Origin: Cohnella herbarum
Lineage (GTDB): Bacteria > Bacillota > Bacilli > Paenibacillales > Paenibacillaceae
Assembly: GCF_012849095.1 (NCBI RefSeq)
Contig: NZ_CP051680.1
Coordinates: forward strand, 2,170,001-2,234,000
Length of the DNA: 64,000 nucleotides
Direction of reading: 5' to 3'
In this document: positions 42,656-50,036 of the stretch, one piece after another
How positions within the stretch are numbered: position 1 is the stretch's first letter
Layout of the letters: the number at the start of each line of letters is the position of its first letter
Made by a program: the position numbers and the translations under genes
Notes under the pieces: model-generated
Seen by the model: only the letters and a program-made list of their open reading frames with translations
Databases searched by the model: none
What the model was told of the DNA's origin: nothing

Positions 42656-44524
42656 TTACTTCCCTGCATTCAAACTCTTGCTCTTGCTTCTTACGTATTC
42701 GGTCAAAGAAACCGTCATTTCATAAGCCATGAACGGGGTCATCAAATAGATACCGTTGAAGTGAGCCATCGCGACATCCAGCAGCTCTTCGGCTATTCTC
42801 ACGCCTTCCGCGCGGCCGGCAGAGCCTTCTAGTCCGCTCATTCGCTGCCGGACGGAATCCGATAGCTGAATGCCGGGAACTTCGTTATGCAAATATTCCG
42901 CGTTACGTCCGCTCGCGAGCGGGAAAATACCCAAGAAAATCGGAATCGTCAAATGTTTGGTCATCTCTGCGATCCGGACGATTAACTCGGGATCGTATAC
43001 GGGCTGCGTCATGATGTAGTCCGCGCCCGAAGAAATTTTGCGCTCCAGTCGTTGAACCGCTTTATCCAAATGTTTAACGTTCGGGTTAAAGGCGGCTCCG
43101 ACGACGAATTTCGCTTTTTGCTTCAACGGCTTGCCGGAGAAGGCGATTCCGTCGTTAAGCTGCTTGATCATACGTATGATTTCAAATGAGGTCAAATCGT
43201 ACACGGAGCTTGATCCCGGCAAATCGCCGAACTTAGCCGGATCCCCCGTCACCGCCAAAACATGATCGATTCCGAGCGCGTCGAATCCCATCATGTGGGT
43301 TTGGGTGCCGATCAAATTGCGATCGCGGCACGCGATATGCGCCAAAGGCCGAATGCCTACTCTTTCTTTCAACAACGCCGCGAGCGCCATGTTGCTCATT
43401 CTCGTTACGGCAAGCGAGTTGTCCGCCATCGTCAACGCATCCGCCTTCGCGTCTTTCAACGCTTGAGCGCCGGCCATGAACTTCGTGATGTCCAGATCGC
43501 GGGGAGGATCTAATTCGACGATAACCGTATGGCGTTCGCGTACTAGATCGACTATGCTCGGTTCAACGATCTGAGGCGGCGATACTTCGTTAACTTCAAC
43601 CGTCTGCTCGGGCTGAGCGGTACCCGCTTGGACCGCGTTTTGCTCCGGCGTTTGCGGAGAATAGCCGCGAAGAGCTCCGGCGATAGCCGCGATATGCTCC
43701 GGCGTCGTTCCGCAACAGCCTCCGATCAATCTCGCTCCCGCATCGGCGAATTTAATCGCGGAGGACGCGAAATACTCCGGCGTCGCGGAATAAACGACTT
43801 TGCCGTCTACGTAATCCGGAATGCCGGCATTCGGAAATACGCTTAACGGCACGCCTATATCTCTTGGGATTGTCTCGAGGGCGCGCAAGATGCCGTTAGG
43901 ACCGCTTCGGCAGTTAAACCCGATAACGTCCGCCCCTTCGCTCTTCAGCCGGCGGAAAGCGTCCGGCAACAGAATGCCGTCGTGCGTCCGGTGAGGATCC
44001 TCTACCGCGAATTGGCAAATGACGCTGATATCGCTTTTTTTCCGGATAATGGATAAAGCCAAAGACAACTCTTCGAGATCGAAGAACGTCTCCAACAACA
44101 GCCCGTCAACGTCCGCGGCAAGCAGCGCCCCGATCTGTTCCTCGAAATCGCGTTTTACGATAGCCGTTCTTACGTTTTTACCCGCTCCGCCCCTAACGGC
44201 TCCTATCGAGCCGACCACGTAGGCGTCCTGGCCTACGGCTTTGCGCGCAATCGCGACGCCCGCGGCGTTGATTTCTTCGGTTTTCTTCTCCAAACCGTAT
44301 TTGGACAATCGATTATGTTGAGCGGAATACGTATTGGTCTCGATAATATTCGCTCCCGCGGCCGCGTAGCGGCGATGAACGTCGGCAATGACGTCCGGCT
44401 TGAGCAAGTTAAATTCCTCGAACGATACCCCGACGGGCAAGCCGAGTTGGTATAAGTACGTCGCCATCGCGCCGTCGCCGACCAGGGGCTTAAGAGTGAG
44501 CGCCGTTCGCAAATCCGGTTTCAT
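42656..44524 (-). CDS. yitJ: bifunctional homocysteine S-methyltransferase / methylenetetrahydrofolate reductase
   Basis: 622-residue fusion for methionine synthesis. Residues 1 to about 290 are a zinc-dependent homocysteine methyltransferase with GFNCRSGP and GGCCGTTPEH supplying the three metal cysteines. Residues from about 335 are a FAD-dependent MTHFR barrel with VIVELDPPRD, HIACRDRN and DYIMTQPVYDPELIV. The linker near 290-330 is Glu/Gln/Pro-rich. It matches YitJ-type proteins in Firmicutes. No S-box (SAM) riboswitch motif was seen upstream in 44525-44633. Confidence 0.93.
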   Translation of the reverse strand: MKPDLRTALTLKPLVGDGAMATYLYQLGLPVGVSFEEFNLLKPDVIADVHRRYAAAGANIIETNTYSAQHNRLSKYGLEKKTEEINAAGVAIARKAVGQDAYVVGSIGAVRGGAGKNVRTAIVKRDFEEQIGALLAADVDGLLLETFFDLEELSLALSIIRKKSDISVICQFAVEDPHRTHDGILLPDAFRRLKSEGADVIGFNCRSGPNGILRALETIPRDIGVPLSVFPNAGIPDYVDGKVVYSATPEYFASSAIKFADAGARLIGGCCGTTPEHIAAIAGALRGYSPQTPEQNAVQAGTAQPEQTVEVNEVSPPQIVEPSIVDLVRERHTVIVELDPPRDLDITKFMAGAQALKDAKADALTMADNSLAVTRMSNMALAALLKERVGIRPLAHIACRDRNLIGTQTHMMGFDALGIDHVLAVTGDPAKFGDLPGSSSVYDLTSFEIIRMIKQLNDGIAFSGKPLKQKAKFVVGAAFNPNVKHLDKAVQRLERKISSGADYIMTQPVYDPELIVRIAEMTKHLTIPIFLGIFPLASGRNAEYLHNEVPGIQLSDSVRQRMSGLEGSAGRAEGVRIAEELLDVAMAHFNGIYLMTPFMAYEMTVSLTEYVRSKSKSLNAGK

Positions 44525-44591
44525 GAAGCTTCCCCTTCCATTCCATCTCTAAAGTATTCTTAATGTAGCACAATTTCGAGCCGGGGAAAAT

Positions 44592-44619
44592 GGAAAAACC
44601 CGATCCTAAGGATCGGGTT
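44592..44619 (-). terminator. intrinsic terminator after the MFS gene
   Basis: AACCCGATCC and GGATCGGGTT form a perfect 10-bp stem with loop TAA (or TTA on the minus strand), followed by five T residues on the minus strand. It lies 15 bases past the MFS stop codon and before yitJ. Confidence 0.92.
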
Positions 44620-44633
44620 GCAAGGAATTTCAC

Positions 44634-45854
44634 TTATCGGGACGGAATCGTTTCCGGTTCGACCTGGGTTACTCGCAGCTTTTTCTCATCTAACGCCGCT
44701 CTTGCGCTCGCCCTCGATAGACCGAATGAGGTTGCCGCCAAGGCTGCCGCTATCGCGACCCCCAGCGCGCCTAACCAACCGACCGCGGACAATGATGCCC
44801 CTTCCACGATAACTCCCCCGATGCCCGCCCCGGCCGCCATGGCCAGTTGCAGCACGGAAGAATTCAAGCTAAGCATAATGCCGGAAGCCTCGGGTGCCAA
44901 AGTCATCAAATAATATTGCTGCGTCGGTCCGGACGACCACGCCGCGAAAGCCCATAACATGAGCAGCGGGAACATTAAGGCAGCCGATTGCGAGAAGGCG
45001 GCTATCAGGAACAACACCCCGGAATGAAGCAGCATGCCTCCGATCAAAGTTCGCGGGATTCCCCACTTATCCGTACTGAACCCACCAAGCTTAGAACCGA
45101 TTAAGCTCGCGATGCCGAACGCGAACAAGCCGATACTTACGGCCCGCTCGCCCATTCCCGTAACCGTCAGGAGAAACGGGGAAATGTACGTATAGACAAT
45201 GGAATAACCGAAAATCCAGAAAAAGGTAACCGATAAGGCGACGGCGATCTTAGGATTCCTAAGCAATGCGAATTGCGCTTTGATCGGCACCGGCTCCTCT
45301 CCGGCGGATCTCGGGATCAAACGCAGAATGGCAAGCATCGCCAGCAGTCCCAGTACGCCGATTCCCGCAAAAATCAGCTTCCAATCGTAAGCGGAAGCAA
45401 TCACTCTGCCCAACGGTACGCCAATGATTAGAGAGGTGCTGAATCCCATAACGAGCGTAGCGATCGCGCTTCCTTGCTTGCCCGGTTGAGCCAGTTTGGC
45501 CGCGACCGTTAACGCGACCACGACGAACACTCCCGTGCTTAGAGCCAATATAACCCTGGAGCCCATCAGCGAAAGATATCCGGTTACCGTGACCGCAACG
45601 ACGTTTCCGACGAAGAATACGGCCAGCGCCGCCAACATAAGCTTCCTTCGTTCTACTCTCGAGGTGAGGGCCATCAGAATCGGCGTACCGAACGCATAAG
45701 CCAGCGAGAAGACGGTAATGAGCTGTCCCGCGGCGGCGACCGACACCCCGACGTCTCCGGCGACCATATCCAGAATTCCCGCGATAATATTTTCCGACGT
45801 TCCTACCAAGAAGCTAACGACGGCCAGCATGTAAATTTTCCAAGAATTCGACAT
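44634..45854 (-). CDS. MFS transporter, drug:H+ antiporter-1 type
   Basis: 406-residue membrane protein with about 12 hydrophobic helices. Loop motifs fit the DHA1 group related to AraJ/chloramphenicol exporters (ALTSRVERRKLMLAALAVFF after helix 2, SRVILALSTGVFVVVALTVA in helix 4). It probably exports a toxic compound or metabolite; the substrate is unknown. The start is ATG at 45852-45854, with GGAG 10 bases upstream. It follows the ArsR gene by 82 bases and carries a palindrome in its promoter, suggesting ArsR control. Confidence 0.85.
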   Translation of the reverse strand: MSNSWKIYMLAVVSFLVGTSENIIAGILDMVAGDVGVSVAAAGQLITVFSLAYAFGTPILMALTSRVERRKLMLAALAVFFVGNVVAVTVTGYLSLMGSRVILALSTGVFVVVALTVAAKLAQPGKQGSAIATLVMGFSTSLIIGVPLGRVIASAYDWKLIFAGIGVLGLLAMLAILRLIPRSAGEEPVPIKAQFALLRNPKIAVALSVTFFWIFGYSIVYTYISPFLLTVTGMGERAVSIGLFAFGIASLIGSKLGGFSTDKWGIPRTLIGGMLLHSGVLFLIAAFSQSAALMFPLLMLWAFAAWSSGPTQQYYLMTLAPEASGIMLSLNSSVLQLAMAAGAGIGGVIVEGASLSAVGWLGALGVAIAAALAATSFGLSRASARAALDEKKLRVTQVEPETIPSR

Positions 45855-45898
45855 GTTGTTCAAACTCCTCTCTCTCCGCTCCAATAATTGTTTGTTTT

Positions 45899-45924
45899 TA
45901 TATTTCTAAATATATAGAAATATA
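45899..45924 (-). promoter_or_regulatory. putative ArsR-family operator of the MFS gene
   Basis: TATATTTCTA and TAGAAATATA form a perfect 10-bp inverted repeat separated by AATATA. A TTGACC -35-like box lies just upstream on the minus strand. The half-site TATATTTCTA recurs at 46246-46255 before the arsR gene. The match between the two sites is seen directly; the regulator is inferred from location. Confidence 0.7.
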
Positions 45925-45936
45925 GGTCAAAAAAAA

Positions 45937-46218
45937 TTACACCAACAAATAGGGCGCGTACTTCTCCGCCATATCACGATTGACGCTATAGTAGATATAC
46001 GTGCCGTCTTTGCGAAGATTAAGCAATCCGCAATCGGTGAGCTGCTTCAGATGATGCGACAGCGTCGAACCGGCGACGGATTCCAGTTTGCTGCCGATAT
46101 CGGAACAACACAAATTTTTCTCCTCGGTAAGCAACAGAGCGATCTTCAGCCTTGTCGGCTCTCCCAACGCCTTGTATACCTTAACCGCTTGCCCGATCTC
46201 CGCGTTATCCTCGACCAT
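45937..46218 (-). CDS. ArsR-family transcriptional regulator
   Basis: 93-residue winged-helix repressor: VYKALGEPTRLKIALLL, CSDIGSKLESVAGSTLSHHLKQL (recognition helix) and LNLRKDGTYIYYSVNRDM (wing). CC at residues 37-38 (NLCCSDIG) sits where ArsR-type metal sites can lie, but the usual ELCVCDL signature is only partly kept, so the inducer may not be arsenite. It is upstream of the MFS gene and likely represses both genes. Confidence 0.85.
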   Translation of the reverse strand: MVEDNAEIGQAVKVYKALGEPTRLKIALLLTEEKNLCCSDIGSKLESVAGSTLSHHLKQLTDCGLLNLRKDGTYIYYSVNRDMAEKYAPYLLV

Positions 46219-46245
46219 CGTCCTCTCACCCCGGCTTCGAAAAAG

Positions 46246-46257
46246 TATATTTCTATA
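46246..46257 (-). promoter_or_regulatory. putative ArsR half-site in the arsR promoter
   Basis: TATATTTCTATA repeats the 10-base half-site of the MFS operator. The second arm is degenerate. On the minus strand TATACT in this area could serve as a -10 box, so binding would repress arsR itself. Confidence 0.5.
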
Positions 46258-46338
46258 AGTATCGAATTAGAGAATACCACAGGAATCGGAAGAAGTAAAC
46301 CCGGTTTCGGCGAATATGGGCTTATTCCGAATAGTCGC

Positions 46339-46366
46339 AAAAAAACCAGCCGGCGCCGGCTGGTTT
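46339..46366 (-). terminator. intrinsic terminator after dapF
   Basis: AAACCAGCCGGC-GCCGGCTGGTTT is a perfect 24-base palindrome followed by seven T residues on the minus strand. It lies 28 bases past dapF and also shields the ArsR-MFS unit. Confidence 0.92.
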
Positions 46367-46394
46367 GCTAATGAACTTAACTTATCGCCCATAA

Positions 46395-47228
46395 TTAGTT
46401 TAAGTTGCCCGTAAACACGAACGCTGCCGGACCGGTCATGTAAATCCGGTCGTTGTCCTCGTTCCAGACGATCGATAGATCGCCGCCTGCCAGGGAAATC
46501 GTCGCCTGGCGGTCCGTCAAGCCGTTCAAGACGGACGACACCAACGTCGCGCAGGCTCCCGTTCCGCAAGCCAATGTCGGACCTGCGCCCCGTTCCCATA
46601 CCCGCATGTCCACTTGGCTGCGGGAATTGACGGTAGCGAACTCCACGTTGATCTTTCGCGGGAACAAAGGATGTTTCTCCAACTTCGGTCCCCATGTCGC
46701 CAGATCGAATCCGGCCGCGTCGTCCACGTAGATGACGCAATGAGGATTTCCCATGGAGACGGCCGTAAAGGCGAAATCGCGTCCGTCGACCGATACGGTA
46801 TGGCCGATAACCGGATTCGCGTCGATCGTCGTAGGTACGTCTAATCCGTTCAAGATCGGCTGCCCCATATCGACGGTAACGAGAGAGACTTTGCCTTCCG
46901 ACGTCTGTAATTGGACGGGCTGAACGCCTGCGCCCAACGTCTCGATCGTTAACTCCTTCTTGCTCGTCAAGCCGTTATCGTACGCGTATTTCGCCACGCA
47001 ACGGATCGCATTGCCGCACTGCTCCGCCTCGGATCCGTCGGAGTTGATGATCCGCATCTTAAAGTCCGCTTTGTCCGAAGGCAAAATATACACTAAGCCG
47101 TCCGCGCCGATCCCGAAAAATCGGTTGCAAGTCCGTATGGCTAATTCCGCCACATCGTCCGGAAGGCGCTGCTCTCCTGCGACGACGATGAAGTCGTTTC
47201 CTAATCCGTGCATTTTCGTGAATTCCAT
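46395..47228 (-). CDS. dapF: diaminopimelate epimerase
   Basis: Converts LL- to meso-diaminopimelate for lysine and peptidoglycan. The 277-residue protein has the two catalytic cysteines at C71 (EQCGNAIRC) and C221 (LACGTGAC), plus MHGLGNDFIVV and GAGPTLACGTGA. Length is normal. It appears monocistronic, with its own terminator. Confidence 0.97.
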   Translation of the reverse strand: MEFTKMHGLGNDFIVVAGEQRLPDDVAELAIRTCNRFFGIGADGLVYILPSDKADFKMRIINSDGSEAEQCGNAIRCVAKYAYDNGLTSKKELTIETLGAGVQPVQLQTSEGKVSLVTVDMGQPILNGLDVPTTIDANPVIGHTVSVDGRDFAFTAVSMGNPHCVIYVDDAAGFDLATWGPKLEKHPLFPRKINVEFATVNSRSQVDMRVWERGAGPTLACGTGACATLVSSVLNGLTDRQATISLAGGDLSIVWNEDNDRIYMTGPAAFVFTGNLN

Positions 47229-47363
47229 TGTTCCATACCTCCCGAGAATGTAAGCCCGTCATCGTACCGATTTCCGGTTTATGTTTTTATCATAACGGTC
47301 ATTCAAAGGGATGAGCATACAACAATTCTCCGTTTGTTTGCACTTTTCCGACTATCGGGGAAG

Positions 47364-48524
47364 TTATTCCCCTTCGATGCGAAGGGAATCCAAAGCCTTC
47401 TTCGCTCTTTCGCGCGCTTCCGAGACGGAGTTTCCGGTCGATAAAGCGACCGCCATCCTGCGTCCCGCCTTCGTAACCGGTTTGCCGAATACGCGCATTT
47501 GCGTCTGCGGAACGGACAACGCTTCCCCTATCCCTTCGATCCGATATTCCGCTAACTCCTTGTCCGCTTTTAACGGGCGGCTTGCCCCTGGAGCGATGAC
47601 ATAGATTTCCGGGATCGGATAACCTAATATCGCTCTTACGTGCAAAGCGAATTCGGACAGGTTCTGGCTGACCAAAGTGACCAATCCCGTATCGTGCGGA
47701 CGCGGGGATACTTCGCTGAAGTATACTTTGTCTCCGGCAAGAAACAGCTCCACTCCGAAAATCCCTGTACCTCCGAGCGCATCCGTAATAACTCCGGCGA
47801 TTCTTTTCGCTTCCGCGATCTGTACTTCCGTCATCTCGTGCGGTTGCCACGATTCAATGTAGTCTCCGTCTTTCTGGATATGACCGATCGGGGGACAGAA
47901 CAAAGTACCGTTTACGGACCGAACCGTTAACAGCGTAATTTCCGATTCGAACGTAATAAATTCCTCGACGATGACTCTCGCCTGCTGAACGCGGCCGCCT
48001 TCCATCGCGATTTTCCAGCACCGATCCAGATCCTCTTCCGAGCGGCAGACGCTTTGCCCTTTACCGGATGAACTCATGAGCGGTTTAACGACGCACGGGA
48101 ATCCCATTTCCCTTGCGGCATCCGCGAATTGCTCATAAGTATCGGCGAAACGATACCCGGCCGTCGGCAAACCGAGCGTCTCCGAAGCCAGCCTCCTGAT
48201 CCCCTCTCGATCCATCGTCAGTTGCGCCGCCCGCGCGGTCGGAATCACTCGGTATCCTTCTTCCTCTAACTTCACGAGCTCCGCGGTCGCGATCGCTTCG
48301 ATCTCCGGTACGATAAGATCGGGTTTCTCGCGTTCCACGACTTCGCGCAGCGCTTGGCGGTCCAACATATCGATGACGTAACTCCTGTGCGCAGTCTGCA
48401 TCGCCGGAGCGTGGTCGTATCGGTCCACCGCGACGGTTTCGATTCCGAGCCGCTGCGCTTCGATAATGACTTCTTTCCCGAGCTCGCCAGAGCCGAGCAA
48501 CATCAATTTTTTGCTTATGTACAT
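47364..48524 (-). CDS. purT: formate-dependent phosphoribosylglycinamide formyltransferase
   Basis: ATP-grasp enzyme that formylates GAR using formate, the folate-independent third step of purine synthesis. The 386-residue protein has [39 protein letters not shown] (ATP grasp), [16 protein letters not shown] and [23 protein letters not shown]. The start is ATG at 48522-48524 with AGGAGG upstream. PurK and PurK-like paralogs differ in these signatures. It stands alone, divergent from the TetR gene. Confidence 0.94.
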   Translation of the reverse strand: MYISKKLMLLGSGELGKEVIIEAQRLGIETVAVDRYDHAPAMQTAHRSYVIDMLDRQALREVVEREKPDLIVPEIEAIATAELVKLEEEGYRVIPTARAAQLTMDREGIRRLASETLGLPTAGYRFADTYEQFADAAREMGFPCVVKPLMSSSGKGQSVCRSEEDLDRCWKIAMEGGRVQQARVIVEEFITFESEITLLTVRSVNGTLFCPPIGHIQKDGDYIESWQPHEMTEVQIAEAKRIAGVITDALGGTGIFGVELFLAGDKVYFSEVSPRPHDTGLVTLVSQNLSEFALHVRAILGYPIPEIYVIAPGASRPLKADKELAEYRIEGIGEALSVPQTQMRVFGKPVTKAGRRMAVALSTGNSVSEARERAKKALDSLRIEGE

Positions 48525-48655
48525 GATTCCGTTTCCTCCTGCTAACACGTATTCAATACCGTTTATTATACACGATGAGTCTTTGAATCCACTATCGAAA
48601 TTCCGAATGCGAAAGCTTACGAACTCACCTTCCGCGCCTATGCGTAATCCGTTGA

Positions 48656-48684
48656 TTGACTTCGACGGGTACGTTCTGTATATT
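48656..48684 (+). promoter_or_regulatory. sigma-A promoter of the tetR gene
   Basis: TTGACT (48656-48661), a 17-base spacer and TATATT (48679-48684). The operator begins two bases after the -10 box, so bound repressor would block initiation. Confidence 0.75.
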
Positions 48685-48685
48685 T

Positions 48686-48705
48686 TTGATTAACATGAAT
48701 GTCAA
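48686..48705 (+). promoter_or_regulatory. putative TetR operator 1
   Basis: TTGATTAACATGAATGTCAA, with TTGA-N4-CATG-N4-TCAA dyad symmetry when read on either strand. The reverse complement matches operator 2 at 49396-49415 at 19 of 20 positions. It lies between the -10 box and the ribosome site of the tetR gene. Confidence 0.75.
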
Positions 48706-48724
48706 TGAAAAAGAGGAATGCTAC

Positions 48725-49375
48725 ATGTCCCCGCGCACGAAGGAACAAAATGAACAAATCCGCAAACAACGCTCGCAAGAAATATTACGGGCTGCCGTCG
48801 CCGTTTACGCGGAGAAGGGCTACGCGGCTGCCGAAATCGGCGAAATCGCGGAGAAAGCCGGTCTGGCGCGCGGACTGGTGTACCATTATTTCAAATCGAA
48901 GCAAACGCTGTTTCGCGAGCTTTACGACTCCATGATGGACGAAACGCGCAAGTTCACCGAATCCTATTTCGAGCAAGAAGGTCCTCCCCTTGATTTGTTC
49001 GCAGGATATGCGACGATCGTTTGCAAGCAAGTGCTTGAAGATCCGGCTAGATCCCGCTTCTTCTCTAGAATCAGCCTGGATGTTCATTATTTGTATACGT
49101 CCGAGGAATTTTCTCCGTTCGAATGGATGAAGAGCTTAATTCAGCCGATGAGGAAAGCCGTAGAAAACGGGATTCGTCAAGGAACGATTCGTCAAGGCGA
49201 CGCCAACCTGTTGGCCTTGCAGTTCTGGGGAGCCGTGTCCCAGGGCACGAATTACATGGATCAGTTGCAGCAAGAACTTAACTCGGGGGGAACCGCTGAC
49301 AGTGCGGTCAAGGAACGGTTGAAACTCGTTCTGGAGCAAACCGTAGCTTCGGCTTTGGCGGTATTAAGGGGATAG
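48725..49375 (+). CDS. TetR-family transcriptional regulator
   Basis: 216-residue repressor. The helix-turn-helix is at about residues 15-60: ILRAAVAVYAEKGYAAAEIG, EIAEKAGLARGLVYHYFKSKQTL. The rest is an all-helical ligand domain of the common TetR type, with no clue to the ligand. The start is ATG at 48725-48727, with AGAGGA upstream. Matched operators before this gene and before the unknown gene at 49431 indicate autoregulation and control of that gene. Confidence 0.9.
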   Translation: MSPRTKEQNEQIRKQRSQEILRAAVAVYAEKGYAAAEIGEIAEKAGLARGLVYHYFKSKQTLFRELYDSMMDETRKFTESYFEQEGPPLDLFAGYATIVCKQVLEDPARSRFFSRISLDVHYLYTSEEFSPFEWMKSLIQPMRKAVENGIRQGTIRQGDANLLALQFWGAVSQGTNYMDQLQQELNSGGTADSAVKERLKLVLEQTVASALAVLRG

Positions 49376-49395
49376 AAAAAATTTTGTTCTTTTGG

Positions 49396-49415
49396 TTGAC
49401 ATTCATGTTAGTCAA
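49396..49415 (+). promoter_or_regulatory. putative TetR operator 2
   Basis: TTGACATTCATGTTAGTCAA is the reverse complement of operator 1 with one change. It lies 15 bases before the start codon of the unknown 174-residue gene and overlaps a TTGACA hexamer, so repressor binding would block either promoter or read-through. Confidence 0.75.
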
Positions 49416-49430
49416 AAAAGGAGAGATCAA

Positions 49431-49955
49431 ATGGCGATAGTGAAAATAACCAAGAACGACTTCGATTCCTTAAGCGACGAACGTTTAAGCTGGACTTGCA
49501 TGGAACCAACCTTCCGACGAATCCGAGGCAAGAACGCAACCATCAAATCACAAGCCATCTCGGAGCTTACGGAAGGACAACAGGCTTTATGCATGTTCAG
49601 AGTGATGTACGACCACGCCATAAATTCCGCGGCGGAATATTACTGCTGGATGTCCTATTTGCTTGATCAATCCGGATACTGGTCTGGCGTTATGAACGGC
49701 TTGAATTTTTTCGGAGACCGTTCCATGATTCGGTTGCTGGAGGAAACTAAAGAAACGTTTCAAGCAAGGAATCTCGAACTGGGCTTGACTTGGGGCGACG
49801 CCGCGCTTAGACATCTAGATGAAGATAAGGAGCTTCTTAACGTTACGGGTCATCTATTCGAACGTTTCCAAGCCGTTAGCACCGACAGTCTGAAATCGAT
49901 TAGCTCTTATATCCGCTCCCACCCCGAACAATTCGTCCTTATCGATAACCGATGA
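49431..49955 (+). CDS. unknown protein controlled by the adjacent TetR
   Basis: 174-residue protein that I do not recognise. It begins MAIVKITKNDFDSLSDERLS and is mostly alpha-helical, with several aromatic residues in the middle (AAEYYCWMSYLLDQSGYWSG), no signal peptide and no membrane helix. GGAGAG lies 6 bases before the ATG at 49431; longer frames lack a site. It follows the tetR gene by 55 bases with a matched operator in between. Cytoplasmic location and a role in responding to the TetR ligand are inferences. Confidence 0.75.
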   Translation: MAIVKITKNDFDSLSDERLSWTCMEPTFRRIRGKNATIKSQAISELTEGQQALCMFRVMYDHAINSAAEYYCWMSYLLDQSGYWSGVMNGLNFFGDRSMIRLLEETKETFQARNLELGLTWGDAALRHLDEDKELLNVTGHLFERFQAVSTDSLKSISSYIRSHPEQFVLIDNR

Positions 49956-49989
49956 CGCCTCTGGGATGTTTGCCGCCGACTCGAAGCCG

Positions 49990-50029
49990 AAAAAAGCCCC
50001 GACGCCGAAGGTTTATTCGGCGCGGGGCT
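49990..50029 (-). terminator. intrinsic terminator after the Ca2+-ATPase gene
   Basis: AGCCCCG-A-CGCCGAA pairs with TTCGGCG-CGGGGCT around a short loop, followed by six T residues on the minus strand. It lies 8 bases past the ATPase stop codon and separates it from the convergent unknown gene. Confidence 0.9.
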
Positions 50030-50036
50030 GTTCGTC

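Noticed and set aside
44525..44633. Possible SAM riboswitch before the methionine gene yitJ
   Set aside because: The gap upstream is 109 bases, contains only the MFS terminator and shows none of the S-box conserved segments.
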